Position numbers and translations under genes: made by a program. Below the pieces are notes generated by a model, which saw nothing but the letters and a program-made list of their open reading frames with translations, did not search any database and was not told where the DNA came from. Below are positions 45,704 to 57,320 of a DNA stretch of 64,000 nt, one piece after another (the first letter of the stretch is position 1; each line of letters begins with the position of its first letter). The stretch is from Portulaca oleracea (taxonomy: Eukaryota; Streptophyta; Magnoliopsida; Caryophyllales; Portulacaceae). The stretch lies in NCBI GenBank assembly GCA_029582165.1, contig CM055881.1, positions 16,015,094 through 16,079,093 on the forward strand, read 5' to 3'.

Positions 45704-47781
45704 ACAAAATAAAAATTACGTAACTAACACAAACTCCTCTGTCATGGGAGAGAAACGGGTGCATTTAGCGTATGCACCAAGCTCTTTGAACCCCCCGGCA
45801 GCCCGGGTGGACGAGATGGACTCATGAGGGTTTGTAGTGGCTATACCCACAAAAGCCAAAGAAAAAGGAGAGAGGGAAAGTGAAAACAAAACCGAAGAAA
45901 ACAAAGGAAAACAAAAACAAAAGCTTCGCTTCAAAAGATCTTGAAATCTCGATTAGAAAAACGTTATTAAACCTCCAAAAGGGACCGTTATGATCATCTC
46001 ACAATCACCTATCCCAAGCAAAAGTCAGTGTTTGAGATTTTCGATTTCCTACACCTAATGGCAAGCAAAACAAACAAACAAAACGAACAAGGAAAGAAAA
46101 GAGTTGCCCTTCCCTGCATTTGGTCGCCCTTGGCTTGGTAAGGGTCGTAGGTGATGCAAGGAGAGGCCCCACACTTTATTAACGCTTAAACTTTTCTTTT
46201 TGGGTTGGGTTTTCCCCACGAAAATATTTTTAAAGGTCGAGACTAGTTTTGTGGGAATTGCACTGCCCAAAATTTGGGGTCTACCCTCCCAACACAGTCT
46301 TTTCCATACACACCTCCGTCAAAAATTCGATATGGGAGGAGCTTAAGTGGTATCAACGCCGTACCGTTAATACCGGTCCCGTGTAGGTCGTCTAGCTTTA
46401 TGGTGGTTTGATGTCATTCAGCCGACTCTCCCCACTTAATCCGGTTATTAAGCTTTGCTTTCTTTTTCTTTCTTTTTGCTTTTGCTTTTGACTTTGCTTT
46501 TGCATTTGCTAAACAGGAAAAAGAACAAGCTCGGACACAAACCCCTAAAATCTCGCGGTTTCAACCAGAACGTGAAAGGAATCGGGGGTCTCACTAAACA
46601 CTCAATGAAGGAAATCCAAAGAGATAAGTCATAACAATTACCCGAGAGAGGGTCGAAAACGCTCAGATCAGCTTCTTTTAAAGAAGTTTAAGAACGGCTT
46701 CTCAATTTCGACAACAAGATCCAAGAAACAAAGCAAAACAAAGTGAAAACGAAAACGAAAGAAAACTTTTAAGGCTTTCACTCCCTTTTTTTCACCTTTT
46801 TCACACAAAAAATTTTCAAATTTTAGGCAAAAATTATGAAAAAAAAACAAAGACAAGGTGATTTACCCTCAAAGTAAAAACTCCCCCCTCCCCCCCACAC
46901 ACACACTTAAAACGCCACAATGTCCTCATTGTGGGAAGGTGTCACAGGAAAAACGGTAGAGGGCCTACAAAAACAAACAAACAAAATAACTATCCAACAA
47001 ATGGTGGCGACCCGAGCCCACACGGCTCCAACAACAAGATAAGCCCAACATTGACATTCAAAGGGGTTCGCCACCCAAAAGAAAATCAAGCATGCGATCA
47101 AAATAATTCACATAGGGAAGAGCAAGGTAGAAAGATATTACCTCGGGCTCTTCATAAATGTTCAAGCCGTGATCCGAAGTCGTCATTTAATAGAAGCACG
47201 ATATTAAAGCAAAAGGACAACTTATATGGGACAAAATCGCATGCTAGATTGAAAGGAATCAATGGAAAACTAACTAGCTAACTATCTAAACAATAAAGAA
47301 CTAAAATGAAGAAAAGGAAACTATGAACAATATGTACATTGCCAATGATATACCTTATCCCCGACACTAACTCATTGAGGCGGGAAATAAGGGTGAAACA
47401 CTCCTCATTACCAAACTGACTAAACCAAACTAGTTCATTTCATTCCAAAAGAACAATCATTACATAGACATACCAAACCATCACAAGACAAACAAAACCA
47501 ACTTACTCCCAAAGGACAACCATTACAAAAACAAACCAAAACATCCCAACTAAAAATGAAAAGACAACCACCACAAAGCATACCCAACGATCCTTGAAAC
47601 CAACATCGAGACAAGCCAAAAACCGAGATACTAACATGCCAAAACCTAAAAAAGTCTTGCTTTCCGTCCAAATCCCCGATGAGGCACCCCCTCCCCACAC
47701 ACACTTACATTTTACATAGTAAAACATATAAAAAACAATGAAAAAGATCGATTGTGGGTGGGGATGCTTACAAACTGATCA
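45704..47781 (-). other. Ath-A 3' noncoding region
   Basis: About 2 kb between the env-like ORF and the polypurine tract. Several blocks are conserved with Ath-B 59782-61869: the 20-bp block at 46287-46306, CATTTGGTCGCCCTTGGCTT (about 46119), and the GTGGGTATAG...CGTCCACCCGGGC region (about 45795-45850). Two further G-rich tracts occur: 46881-46910 with hairpin CACAATGTCCTCATTGTG beside it (46916-46933), and 47688-47704 with TTTTACTATGTAAAA nearby. ORFs here are unsupported. Confidence 0.7.
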
Positions 47782-49143
47782 TCATGCAGATCCTCCCGGA
47801 GGAGGATGGAGTTGGAGCTGCGATTGAATGCCAACAAGGATCTCTTGCTGCGCCTCAAGAACCTCTTGCAAATTTTCAAGCAAACTTTGTTGGTTTTGGA
47901 TTAATTCTCGTTGTTATTGGAACTCATTATGTAGTTCCTCGAGTTGATCATTGATACGCTCCAATGTAGTATCTCCTGCTTGACTTGCACTTGCATCACG
48001 CCCTTGCTCTTGCTCTTCTTCCTCCTCTTCCTCGGTTTCCTCTTCACTCTCCGCCACGGGTTCAAAAGGACCACCCACTATTCAGCAACCTCCGTGCCTT
48101 TGTCCACACGACCAGTTTCGTTGGTCGGTGACATCCAACCATTCTTCAGCATGATCGTGATCCAGTCGAATCGCGATACTGTGGGAGTCATACTCGTGGC
48201 GGTATAGCGTTTGCGTCTTATGCTTTTCCAAGAATTCCATCTTTCGCAATCTAACACCATCGATAGGGTCGTGGAAATATCGCGGAGTCCATTTGGCAAG
48301 GTAGGACTCGAAGCCTTGCCTCTTGAGAAAGTGACAAATTATGTGTCCCATGCCAATGGTCATATTACAAACTTCAAGGTTGATTTCCCGATGGCAATGG
48401 AGAATGTAGGAGCCGGTGTTGACACGACGACCATTGATTGCATTGAAAATAACGAAGAGATCATCTTTATGGATGTTTGACCGTCCAATGTCTCGGCAGA
48501 AGACAGAACTTGAAATGATCCCATGGAAGAGTCGAACACTTAGGTTGCAAAAATCCCGAGCTTTTGAATTATTCGGGTAATTAATCTTTGATTGACAGGC
48601 CCGAGATTTTGGTTGTCGTCTCCGCCAACAGGTGAGAGCCTTCATTGCTTCTTGCTCGTTGAAATTGACGCACTCTCCGTAGTACAACCCGTCCACAGGG
48701 AGACCTAAAGCATTGCAAAGATCTTGAACCGAACACTCAACTTCCTTCTTGGCAACCCGATAGGTAAATGTGGCATTGAACGTGCTATTTTCTTTCACAA
48801 CTAAAGAACTCAAGAATTCGAGCACCGGTTGATCGACGATCGGTTCATTGATGGTAATGAAGATTTCCCAACCCAAGGTTTTGATGAAGAAATCCATGCT
48901 CGGCTTGCAATAGATGTCTTTTGCCGTTTGCTCATCGTAAATATCGGGCGCACAAATTTTCCTTTATTTCAACCTTGCAAACCTCTGTTTATGCAACTCA
49001 TCCCTGAAGGTAACCATCACTTTCGGGTCATATTGAATCAAGGAGGCGGGTTGTGCTTTGTAGCGGTTCTTGTTGGGCTCAGGCGACGTAGATGGAGGAG
49101 GGGTTGGTTCTTTCTCGGTCCAGGCTCGCTTAGCTCGACCCAT
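47782..49143 (-). pseudogene. Athila env-like (ATHILA ORF1 family), Ath-A
   Basis: Starts MGRAKRAWTEKEPTPPPSTS at 49143. A TAA near 48964 interrupts it, then the same frame continues RKICAPDIYDE and the conserved body (TLGWEIFITINEPIVDQP, VLEFLSSLVV, ALTCWRRRQPKS, CNLSVRLFHGIISSSVFCRD, NTGSYILHCHREI, MGHIICHFLKRQGF). After RNWSCGQ a frameshift near 48100 leads to an acidic Glu-rich stretch and a Gln/Leu-rich coiled-coil tail ending PPPGGSA at 47782. It aligns along its whole length with the Ath-B ORF. No signal peptide or convincing transmembrane segment is visible, so the env label is by position only. Confidence 0.82.
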
Positions 49144-49730
49144 TAAAATAAGCAAGGAGAAAAGACAATATAGGATTCACACAATTTCTAAACTCCTAGT
49201 ATCAACCAAGAACTTTCACCAACAAGACTCCAAAAAGCAACAACAAAACCGTGCACACAACACCTAAATTTAGCAAATAACGCAATTTTGACCCACCAAG
49301 AAGCAAGAAATACCTAATTTGAGGACTTAGGAGCACTCCCTTGCCATTTTTGAACCGCAAGAAGGTTTCTACCCAGAAGTTGCACTTGAAGAGCTCCACA
49401 AATGGTGAGAAAATGAAAATGTGGCGCGGCTAGGGCACGAATTCACGAAAATGGAGAGTGGGGAAGGGGAATTTGCAAAGGATTAAAGTGATTTGGGGCA
49501 AGGGTTTTAGGGTTTAGAGGGAGAAGAAAGTATTTGATTGAGTGAGAGGGGAAAGTAATGAAAGAAAATGAGAGGGAGAAAGGTTATTAGTCCCGACAGT
49601 TTTCACTGACATTCGACAGACCGTAGGTGCGGTCTCCTGCTGGAGCCATCCTGGGAGGAAAAACATCCTCCTGAGACCGTAGGTGCGGTGGTGAGGACAG
49701 TAGCTGCGGTCTTCGCTTGGAGCCAAAAGT
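49144..49730 (-). promoter_or_regulatory. Ath-A linker upstream of env-like ORF
   Basis: Palindromes of the element's own LTR family occur at 49619-49634 (GACCGTAGGTGCGGTC) and 49674-49715. Downstream on the minus strand come a C/T-rich leader with telo-box AAACCCTAAAACCCT (49502-49517) and a possible intron (donor ATTAG/GTATTT at 49313, acceptor TACTAG at 49196) before the ATG at 49143. Ath-B is inserted at the upstream side; the array continues at 63005. Confidence 0.55.
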
Positions 49731-51010
49731 TGAACGAAGAGCCGAATTCTTCTCTTTATTAGGGTATTTTTACATGTTCTAACCCCGTATATCATGTTAG
49801 TTATGAGGTTTTTCTAGTTTTATAGGAAAATAAGATATTGAGCCAAGATGGAGCTAAAACTGAGCAGAATTCATCAAATAGAGCAAGCAGCAGCAGGAGG
49901 GGCAGTAGGATGACTCGCCTGAGTCATATCCTGGCTCGCCAGAGCCCACCATCTGGGAGCTTTGAAGCATGCAACTTGCAAACATCAGTTGAGCCTAGGA
50001 GAAGTGAAGTCAGAAGGCTGACTCGCCCGAGTCACCCTCTGGCTCGGGCGAGTCAAGCCTCTGAGAGCCGCCATGAAACTCTGAAGTTTGGCCAAGTCAA
50101 GGGCAACCAGAGAGTTGGCTTGACCAGTCACGCTCACGATTCAACCGAGCCTATTGCCTGTGCTGCCGAAGAAAACCAACCAAGACGACCTGTTCCAGCA
50201 GGCCAGAAGCCTGACTCGCCCGAGTCAGGGGGGTGACTCGCCCGAGTCACTATGATTTTCTGCATATAGTATGGGATTGAAATGTTGCATTTTATGTAAC
50301 AAACTGGGCTTAATATATATACTCTCAGCTGCGGTTTTATGAGTAGTAGTCTTTTAACCTAATTCTAGTTGTTGATTAATTAGCTTTGAATGCTTTTCAA
50401 GCTGTAATCTCTCTCTCTCTCTTAGGTTTTCATTGTCTTGTTCTTCAAGCTACTTTGTAATCAACTTTCAATCAATCCATTTTCAGAGTTTTCTTCATTG
50501 TCTCTTGTCATTTTATGCTTTCATTTTTAGTACTTCTTATTTTGATTATTCTAGTTTAGCCACAAAAACATCCAATCCAACTTTTATTGAGGAGGAGGAT
50601 TAAAGATCACAAATTCCACTCTCAAGTGGGAATTTGAGGATTCTTAGAAATCCAATTCATGCTTTCTTATTTGTTCGGGAGGAAGCTCAAGTTCAAGGAT
50701 TCAAGTGATGTTTTAGTCATCAAAGGTCTAATTTCTTGTTTTCATTTGCTTGGTTATTCTAGCTTACTTGATTGTTTTAGTGCTACTTGCTTTGCTTAGT
50801 GCTTTTATGCTTTATACTACTTGCTTCAATTGCTTTTTGGTAGTTAATTAGTTTGATGCATATCTAGGATTAGTTTTAATTGCTTACTTTACTTGATTTA
50901 TTGCTTATTGCATTGGGAAAACTCTTGACATACCATAACCCTAAGAATACCAGACACCCATCCCTGAGACCGACAACCCTACTTTAAACCACAAAATACG
51001 TTACCGAACA
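49731..51010 (+). mobile_element. 5' LTR of Athila element Ath-B
   Basis: Starts around TGAACGAAGAGCCG (49731; the exact first base is uncertain) and ends TTACCGAACA at 51010, just before the primer site. It matches 61904-63004 at about 95%. CTGACTCGCCCGAGTCAG-type palindromes recur at 49911-50245, upstream of TATATATA at 50314-50321. A (CT)n tract lies at about 50409-50422. The ORF at 49838-50236 spans the array and is not a gene. Confidence 0.88.
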
Positions 51011-51011
51011 A

Positions 51012-51029
51012 TGGCGACGTTGCCGAGGA
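51012..51029 (+). other. Primer binding site of Ath-B, tRNA-Asp type
   Basis: TGGCGACGTTGCCGAGGA one base after the LTR end, a lightly diverged Athila primer site. Confidence 0.85.
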
Positions 51030-51242
51030 TGGCGTTATTTGGGATTTTAGGTTATTGGTTTGTTTGTGCATAGTGTGAATAGTTATTTGCTTTGATAGAT
51101 TATAGTTCAAGTTAAAACCTATAAAAATTGAAAAATAGGAAAACCAAAAAGAGAGAAGGTGCGTCGACCTTTAAGATGGGTTTGTATTCCGAAAACCAAT
51201 AGATTGGTTAGATTAGAGACACCTTTAGTTGACTTGCCTAGC

Positions 51243-52802
51243 ATGGGTGAGGAAGAACCAATGGTGACTTTGAGCGACCAGCTTTACCCTTTATACGACC
51301 TGCCTCCATCCTGTTTCGTATTACCGACCCTACCTCCTGGGGTCACCTTCGATCCCCGACAATATCACACTCAAAATTTACCTCCTTTCACTGGGACGGG
51401 ATTAGCATTGATATGGACAGCGGAGTACAAGGTATACCTTAGTATGGTCACAACCCCAGGAGTGCCATTAGATTATGTCTTGCTGAAGTACTTACCCTTC
51501 CCTTTGCGTGATTCCACCGAACGATGGATGTATAGTATTAAGCCTGGGTCGATAAACTCTTGGGATAGCTTCTTGAAAGTGTTTATGAAAAGGTACTTCC
51601 CTAACTCTTTGGCAGTTCAGTTGAGAAATTCCATCTTGAAGTTTAGACAGGATAAGGGGGAGCCCTATTGGAAAGCATTTGAGCGCTTTAAGAATCTTCT
51701 ATCTCAATTCCCTCATCATGGGTTCGATCTTGTGAGATTGTGTCAAATAGTGTATGAGGGGGTAGATCAGGAAACCCGGGTGACCTTAGAGTCTATGTGC
51801 TTAGGAGGGTTTATGGATAATACGGCGGAAGAAGCTTGGGATTTTTTGGAGAGTATGTGCGAAAGGGTTATGCAGTGGGGAAATACTAGGGACGAGTCGA
51901 TAGGAGCACAATTGTCCAATGCAAAAGGGGGAGTTCATGTTGTGAGTGAAAGTACGGGGTACGAGGCTAGGTTTGCTTCCTTAGAAAACATGGTAAAAAC
52001 CTTAGCTCAACAGCAACTTGCGTCTTCTAAATCCATACCTTGTGCACAAGTGAATGCCTTAGAACGACTAGTTTCCCCAACCCCTCAATCTCAATTGATT
52101 TGTGCGTGGTGTCAAGGACCAGACCATGTTTATGTTAACTGTCCTTTGTTTATGCAACATGTGTCTTCAAGTGTGGAAAATGTGAATGCCATGTTTAACC
52201 ATTACCGACCCTACCAACATCCCAGGGTGCAAAAACATCCTTTCTTATCTTACGGACCGGACAATCAGAATGTCTTGAGCCCTCCAATGCACCAAGGAGG
52301 AGGTTTTCCAGGCAAACCACCTCTTCTTCATCAACCTCAAGCCCCGGTTAGACCACCCCCTCAGGTTGCTTATCAAGCACCACGAGGGCAGACCATTCAA
52401 CCTCAAGTTGCACATACCCGACCCCCACCGGGGTATCCAAGTGAGGACAAGGGGGATAGAAAGTATAAGGAGTTAGAATCTGGTTTAAAAGAAGTTCAGG
52501 ATTCCATGAGTAGTATGGCAAAAATGATGAAACAGTTGAATGAGAGTGTACCGCAGTTAATGATGTCGAATAGGGATAGGGATACATTCCCTGGACAACC
52601 CGAGGCAAACCCCAATGGGCAAGCCTCCGGTTCGTCCTCTTGTGACCCGAACCAGATTAGAGGCCTTAACGTTGTGATCACTCCTAGGTCCGGAAAAGAA
52701 GTAGATAATAAGGTTCAGAAACTACCCTCTGATGTGCATGGTAAACAACCTGTGAGTGTTGAACCTAACGATGAGTTAGTGTCAGTTGAGGATGAGCCAT
52801 AG
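51243..52802 (+). CDS. Athila gag (Ath-B), long open frame
   Basis: Capsid/nucleocapsid precursor, about 519 codons. I start it at ATG 51243 (MGEEEPMVTL) because the frame upstream (from 51159) begins only with GTG. Capsid motifs: YLPFPLRDSTERWMYSIKPG, WDSFLKVFMKRYFP, GEPYWKAFERFKNLLSQFPH, DNTAEEAWDFLESMCERVM. Zinc knuckle CAWCQGPDHVYVNC at about 52103-52145. A proline/glutamine-rich stretch and a short coiled coil follow. The stop TAG at 52800 is probably a mutation, since the same frame continues in Athila gag-protease style (ERLTNLVEPLSIKTLPRVLL). This is the best-preserved coding region of the window. Confidence 0.87.
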   Translation: MGEEEPMVTLSDQLYPLYDLPPSCFVLPTLPPGVTFDPRQYHTQNLPPFTGTGLALIWTAEYKVYLSMVTTPGVPLDYVLLKYLPFPLRDSTERWMYSIKPGSINSWDSFLKVFMKRYFPNSLAVQLRNSILKFRQDKGEPYWKAFERFKNLLSQFPHHGFDLVRLCQIVYEGVDQETRVTLESMCLGGFMDNTAEEAWDFLESMCERVMQWGNTRDESIGAQLSNAKGGVHVVSESTGYEARFASLENMVKTLAQQQLASSKSIPCAQVNALERLVSPTPQSQLICAWCQGPDHVYVNCPLFMQHVSSSVENVNAMFNHYRPYQHPRVQKHPFLSYGPDNQNVLSPPMHQGGGFPGKPPLLHQPQAPVRPPPQVAYQAPRGQTIQPQVAHTRPPPGYPSEDKGDRKYKELESGLKEVQDSMSSMAKMMKQLNESVPQLMMSNRDRDTFPGQPEANPNGQASGSSSCDPNQIRGLNVVITPRSGKEVDNKVQKLPSDVHGKQPVSVEPNDELVSVEDEP

Positions 52803-53521
52803 GAGGAGGAGAGGCTAACTAACTTAGTTGAGCCTCTGAGCATCAAGACTTTACCTAGAGTGCTTCTCGTGTCTAGTCCTTTACCACCTATGGCATACAA
52901 GCCTCCTCCACCTTTTCCTTAAAGGTTAAGGGGGAATAAGGACTAGAAGTACCTAGAAAAGATTAGGGAAACATTCTCCCAGGTTAAGGTCAATATTCCC
53001 TTGTTAGATGCCATCCAACAGTGCTCGTCCTATGCTAGGTTTCTTAAAGATTTGTGTAGTACCAAGAGAGCAACCCAAGTCCCTAAAAAAGCCTTCTTAG
53101 CATCCAATGTGAGTTCAATCTTGTCTAGTCAAGTTCCAGTGAAGTAGACCCAGGATGCCCGACCATTTCTATAACCATCGGGGATACCCAAATCGATAGA
53201 GCTTTGCTTGACTTAGGGGCGAGTGTCAACCTGTTACCCTTACATGTTTATGAGACTTTAGGCTTGGGTGAGTTAAAACCTACAAGGATGGTTCTTCAAT
53301 TAGCTGAACGGTCTACGAGGGCACCTAAGGGGATAGTTGAGGATGTTTTGATTCAAGTAGGAACCTTTGTGTTTCCGGTAGATTTCGTTGTGTTAGAGAC
53401 TGCGAGAGTTCATAGCACTCGTGATGAGATACCCGTCATCTTAGGAAGACCTTTCCTTGCCACATCCAATGCTTGGATAAATTGTAAAGACGGGAGGATG
53501 AAATTAACCTTTGGGAACTGA
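52803..53521 (+). pseudogene. Athila protease (Ath-B)
   Basis: The gag-protease linker (52803-53150) has several stops and a frameshift. The protease is open from 53204: DLGASVNLLPLHVYETLGLG with the Athila D-L-G active site intact, FVFPVDFVVLETARVHSTRD, ILGRPFLATSNAWINCKDGR. It stops at 53519-53521 just after KLTFGN. Confidence 0.88.
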
Positions 53522-54760
53522 ACATATTTGATTTACAAAAGTCTCCCTTAGGCTTTGATGAGGGAGAGTGTAATGCTTTGAACTGGGTGAGTGATTTTGA
53601 GGATAGTGGTCATTCTGATCTTGCGGATGTTTCTAGTGTGGATGAGCTTGTTGAGTTAGGATTTGACCTAGATTGTGTGACTTCATTATGTGATTCTGAT
53701 TTTTTCGATGGTGAATTGTTGTATGAATAATTGTTTGCCTCTCAAAATGTGCCTGAAATAGTAGAGCCTGAGCCACCATCTTCCAAAACTCTTGAACTTA
53801 AGCCCCTTCCATCTGACTTGAAGTATGTGTTCCTTGGCCCTAGTGAAACCTATCCGGTTATCATTGCCTCTAACCTAGGTGAGGATCAAGAGACCAAACT
53901 GATTGAGATTCTTAGGGTAAATAAGGGAGCTTTGGGATGGACGCTTGGAGACATTAGGGGAATAGTCCATCTATCGTGCAACATAGGATTTCTTGGAAGA
54001 TGATAGCGTGGCCCATAGGGATCCTTTAATGAGACTCAATCCCCAAATGAAAGAGGTGGTTAAGAAAGAAATTTTGAAGTGGCTAGATAATGATATCATA
54101 TACCCTATTTCTGATAGTAACTGGGTTAGTCCCATACATGTGGTCCCCAAACAGACGGGTTTGACGGTTGTGGAGAATGAGAGAGGTGAGTTGGTGTCAA
54201 CCCGGATTCCTTCAGGATGGAGAGTATGCATTGACTATAGGAAGCTCAATAAGGCCACGAGAAAAGACCATTTTCCATTACCCTTCATGGATCAGATTTT
54301 AGAGAAGTTGGTCGGACATGATTATTACTGTTTTTTAGATGGGTATTCGGGGTATACTTAGATTTCGATAGCTCCATGTGATCAGGAGAAGACTACGTTT
54401 ACCTGTGCATTTGGGACATTCACTTTCCGTAGGATGCCCTTCGGACTTTGTAACGCCCCCGCAACTTTTCAGTGGTGTATGGTCTCTATTTTCTCTAACC
54501 TTGTTGATGATTTTGTCGAGATCTTCATGGATGATTTGTCTGTATTTGGCATTACTTTTGATGTTTGCTTGAACAAGTTGAGTCGAGTCTTGAGTCGCTG
54601 CAAAGAAAAAAATCTGACTCTAAACTGGGAAAAGTGCCACTTCATGGTACAAAGGGGGATAGTCTTGGGCCACGTGATTTCAAGGGATGGAATCGAGCTG
54701 GATAAAGCTAAAATTGACCTAGTTAGGAACTTGACCCCCCCCCCCCACTTGTGTGAAGGA
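53522..54760 (+). pseudogene. Reverse transcriptase (Ath-B)
   Basis: The spacer PPSSKTLELKPLPSDLKYVF leads into RT. After NKGALGWTLGDIRGIVHLSC a frameshift near 53985 moves to RLNPQMKEVVKKEILKWLD, WVSPIHVVPKQTGL, GWRVCIDYRKLNKATRKDHF and FLDGYSGYT. A TAG at 54359 follows. Then FGTFTFRRMPFGLCNAPATF and the catalytic FMDDLSVFG, CHFMVQRGIVLGHVISRDGI. A C12 run (54735-54746) shifts the frame before RNase H. Catalytic residues are present but the gene is broken three times. Confidence 0.9.
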
Positions 54761-55214
54761 GGTTAGGTCTTTCCTACGACATGCTGGATTCTATCGTCGA
54801 TTTATTAGAGACTTTAGCAAGATTGCCAAACCTCTATCTGTTTTATTGGCCAAGGAGGTGACCTTTGACTTTTCTGATGAATGCTTGAAGGCCTTTAATA
54901 CACTTAAAGATGCCTTAATATCACCTCCCATTCTCAAGCCTCCCACTTGGGGAGAGCCGTTTGAGTTGATGTGTGACGCATCTGATTTTGCGATTGGTGT
55001 TGTGCTTGGTCAACGCATTGATAAGAAACCGGTAGTGATTCACTATGCTAGTCACACACTCAATGAGGCCCAACTTAATTACACCGTGACTGGAAAAGAG
55101 TTTTTAGCTGTAGTGTATGCGTTTGAAAAGTTTCGACCCTACTTGCTTGGTGCTAAGGTCATTGTTTACACAGATCACTCAGTTATTCGATACCTTATGG
55201 AAAAGAAAAAATGA
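54761..55214 (+). pseudogene. RNase H (Ath-B)
   Basis: RNase H removes the RNA strand during cDNA synthesis. Visible: KEVRSFLRHAGFYRRFIRDF, FELMCDASDFAIGVVLGQRI (first Asp), YASHTLNEAQLNYTVTGKEF (Glu), VIVYTDHSVIRYLMEKKK (Asp). The frame is open until an A6 run at about 55205 shifts it to a stop. Confidence 0.9.
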
Positions 55215-56688
55215 AAACCGAGACTTGTTAGGTGGGTGTTATTGCTCCAGGAGTTCGATTGTGAAATTAGGGATAGAAAAGGGGCCGAAAATCCAGTAGA
55301 AGACAATCTCTAGAATAGTACTTGAAAATGAGAAAGAAACTCCTATTGATGCTAGTTTTCCTGATGAATGTATTCTTAGCATAGGAGTAGAGCCATGGTT
55401 TGCTGACATAGTTAACTTTAAGGTGACTGGGGAAATGCTGGGGGACTAGAATAAACATGATAGAGATAGGTTCCTACATATAGTGAAAAACTTCGTGTGG
55501 GATGACCCTTATCTGTTTAAGTATTGTCCAGACCAAATCCTTAGAAGATGCATACCCGATGAGTCTATCTTGGATGTTTTATCATTTTGTCATGACCAAC
55601 CATGTGGGGGGCATTTTTCTGAGAAGAAAATAGCATACAAAGTCTTGCAATGTGGTTTCTATTGGCCGACCATCTTTAGGGATGCCCATGACTACGCTAA
55701 GTGGTGTGCTAGATGTTAAAGCCTAGGAAGGATATCTAGGAGGGATATGATGCCTCTACAACCCGAAATCTTTGTAGATGTCTTCGATATGTGGGGTATA
55801 GATTTTATGGGTCCATTCCCGACCTCCTTTGGGAATGAATATTTCCTTCTAGCAGTAGACTATGTGTCTAACTGGGTAGAGGTCGTTCCGTCAAAGAGAA
55901 ATGATGCAAAGGTAGTGACTAAATTCCTTCGGGAAAATATCTTCTCTAGGTTTGGAGTGCCTCGAGTGATAATTAGCGACCAAGGAACCCATTTCAACAA
56001 CCGATCTTTTGCGGCTTTGCTTAGGAAGTATTCTGTGGAGCATAGATTGACCACCGCTTATCATCCCCAATCAAATGGTCAGGCCGAGGTGTCCAATAAG
56101 CAGATTAAGCAAATTCTTGAGAAGACAGTGTCTAAGAACAAAAAAGACTGGTCTGTCAAATTAACCGATGCTTTATGGGTTTATCGGACGACCTACAAAC
56201 CCCCATAAGAATGTCTCCGTACACAGCGGTTTTTGGAAAACCATGCCATTTACCAGTTGAACTTGAACATTGAGCATGGTGGGCTTTCAAAGCCTTGAAT
56301 CTTGACCTTTCGGAGGCTGGGGATGATAGGAAGTTTACCTTGTGCGAACTAAAAGAATTAAGGAGGGAAGCATATGAGAATGGGAGATTGAGCATAGAAC
56401 GATCTAAGGCTTTGCATGATAGAGTTATTCTTCGGAAAACCTTTGTCTCTAGGCAGAAAGTCCTTCTTTACGACTCACGTTTACATTTGTTTGTGGGTAA
56501 ACTGAAATCTAGGTGGATGGGACCTTTTATTGTGACCACCGTGTTTCCATCAGGAGAGTTGTTGAGATTAAGAACCCCACTAATGAGTCTGTGTGGAAAG
56601 TTAACGGTCACAGGTTGAAACCTTTCTTGGAGCTTCCGAAGAAGGTGGATGTGGAATCTGTGACATTCCATGATCTGTCTGTTGATTG
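55215..56688 (+). pseudogene. Integrase (Ath-B)
   Basis: After frameshifted remains (55215-55480) the zinc domain reads CHDQPCGGHFSEKKIAYKVL and WCARC; a TAA follows. The core has [18 protein letters not shown] (Asp), [20 protein letters not shown] (Asp) and [20 protein letters not shown] (Glu), so the D,D,E triad is intact. The core ends TYKPP with TAA; more shifts lead to the C-terminal part (RWMGPFIVTTVFPSG, WKVNGHRLKPFLELPKK) ending near 56688. No chromodomain, as expected for Athila. Confidence 0.9.
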
Positions 56689-57320
56689 AAGGAAGGTATG
56701 TTTATATTCTTGTATATATTGTAAATTAGTTTCTTTTCTTAGTTTGTTTTCTTGTTTACTTCTCCTAATTATGCACTAACAAGAGGAAAGGATCAATTTA
56801 TTGTGCATATGTGCATCATTCGTGGCTTGTATAATCAATCTCCATTTACAAGTCATGCAAAGATTCAATTATAATCTAATCATGTATCAACTTTCTTGAT
56901 TGTTTGAATTTAGTTAGTGAGAAGTTCCTTATCATTTCTTTGGTGAGATTTTTGTTGTTTCTTCTTATAGGGTGCTTGTTTTCCTCTCTTTTTAGTCATA
57001 ATGAGGACATAGTGTGACCTTTTTGTGTGGGAGTGGGGAGGCATGCATGCCGGCTTTTTTCTCTTCCTTGTAAAAAGTTTTGGGGTAGTTATTTTCTTAG
57101 GTTTAGTATTTTTTTTTTTTGGTTTCATTTTGCTTCAGTCTTTAGTTAGGATAGTTCTTAGTTAGAATTTTTGATTATTAGGTAAGTGTTTCGGGTTTTA
57201 AGTTGCCCGGGGAGGTTTCAGAGTGTTGAGAGTTTAAGAAAAAAAAAGTTTAGTGGAAGTGAGAGTTACATACTTAGTTCATATTGAGGACAAACTAACT
57301 TTTTCAATTTTTGGGCAGGA
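56689..57320 (+). other. Post-integrase spacer with G-rich tract
   Basis: T-rich sequence. At 56998-57041 an ATAATGAGGACATAGTG near-hairpin precedes GTGTGGGAGTGGGGAGG, which resembles the polypurine tract modules near the 3' LTR. No ORF of note. Confidence 0.6.

Noticed and set aside
49694..49698. AGGAC as target duplication for Ath-B with 63005-63009
   Set aside because: It would place the LTR start 32 bp before the region shared by both LTRs, and the motif is common in the Ath-A palindrome array.
51159..51242. Start of Ath-B gag at 51159
   Set aside because: The codon is GTG; the first in-frame ATG is at 51243.
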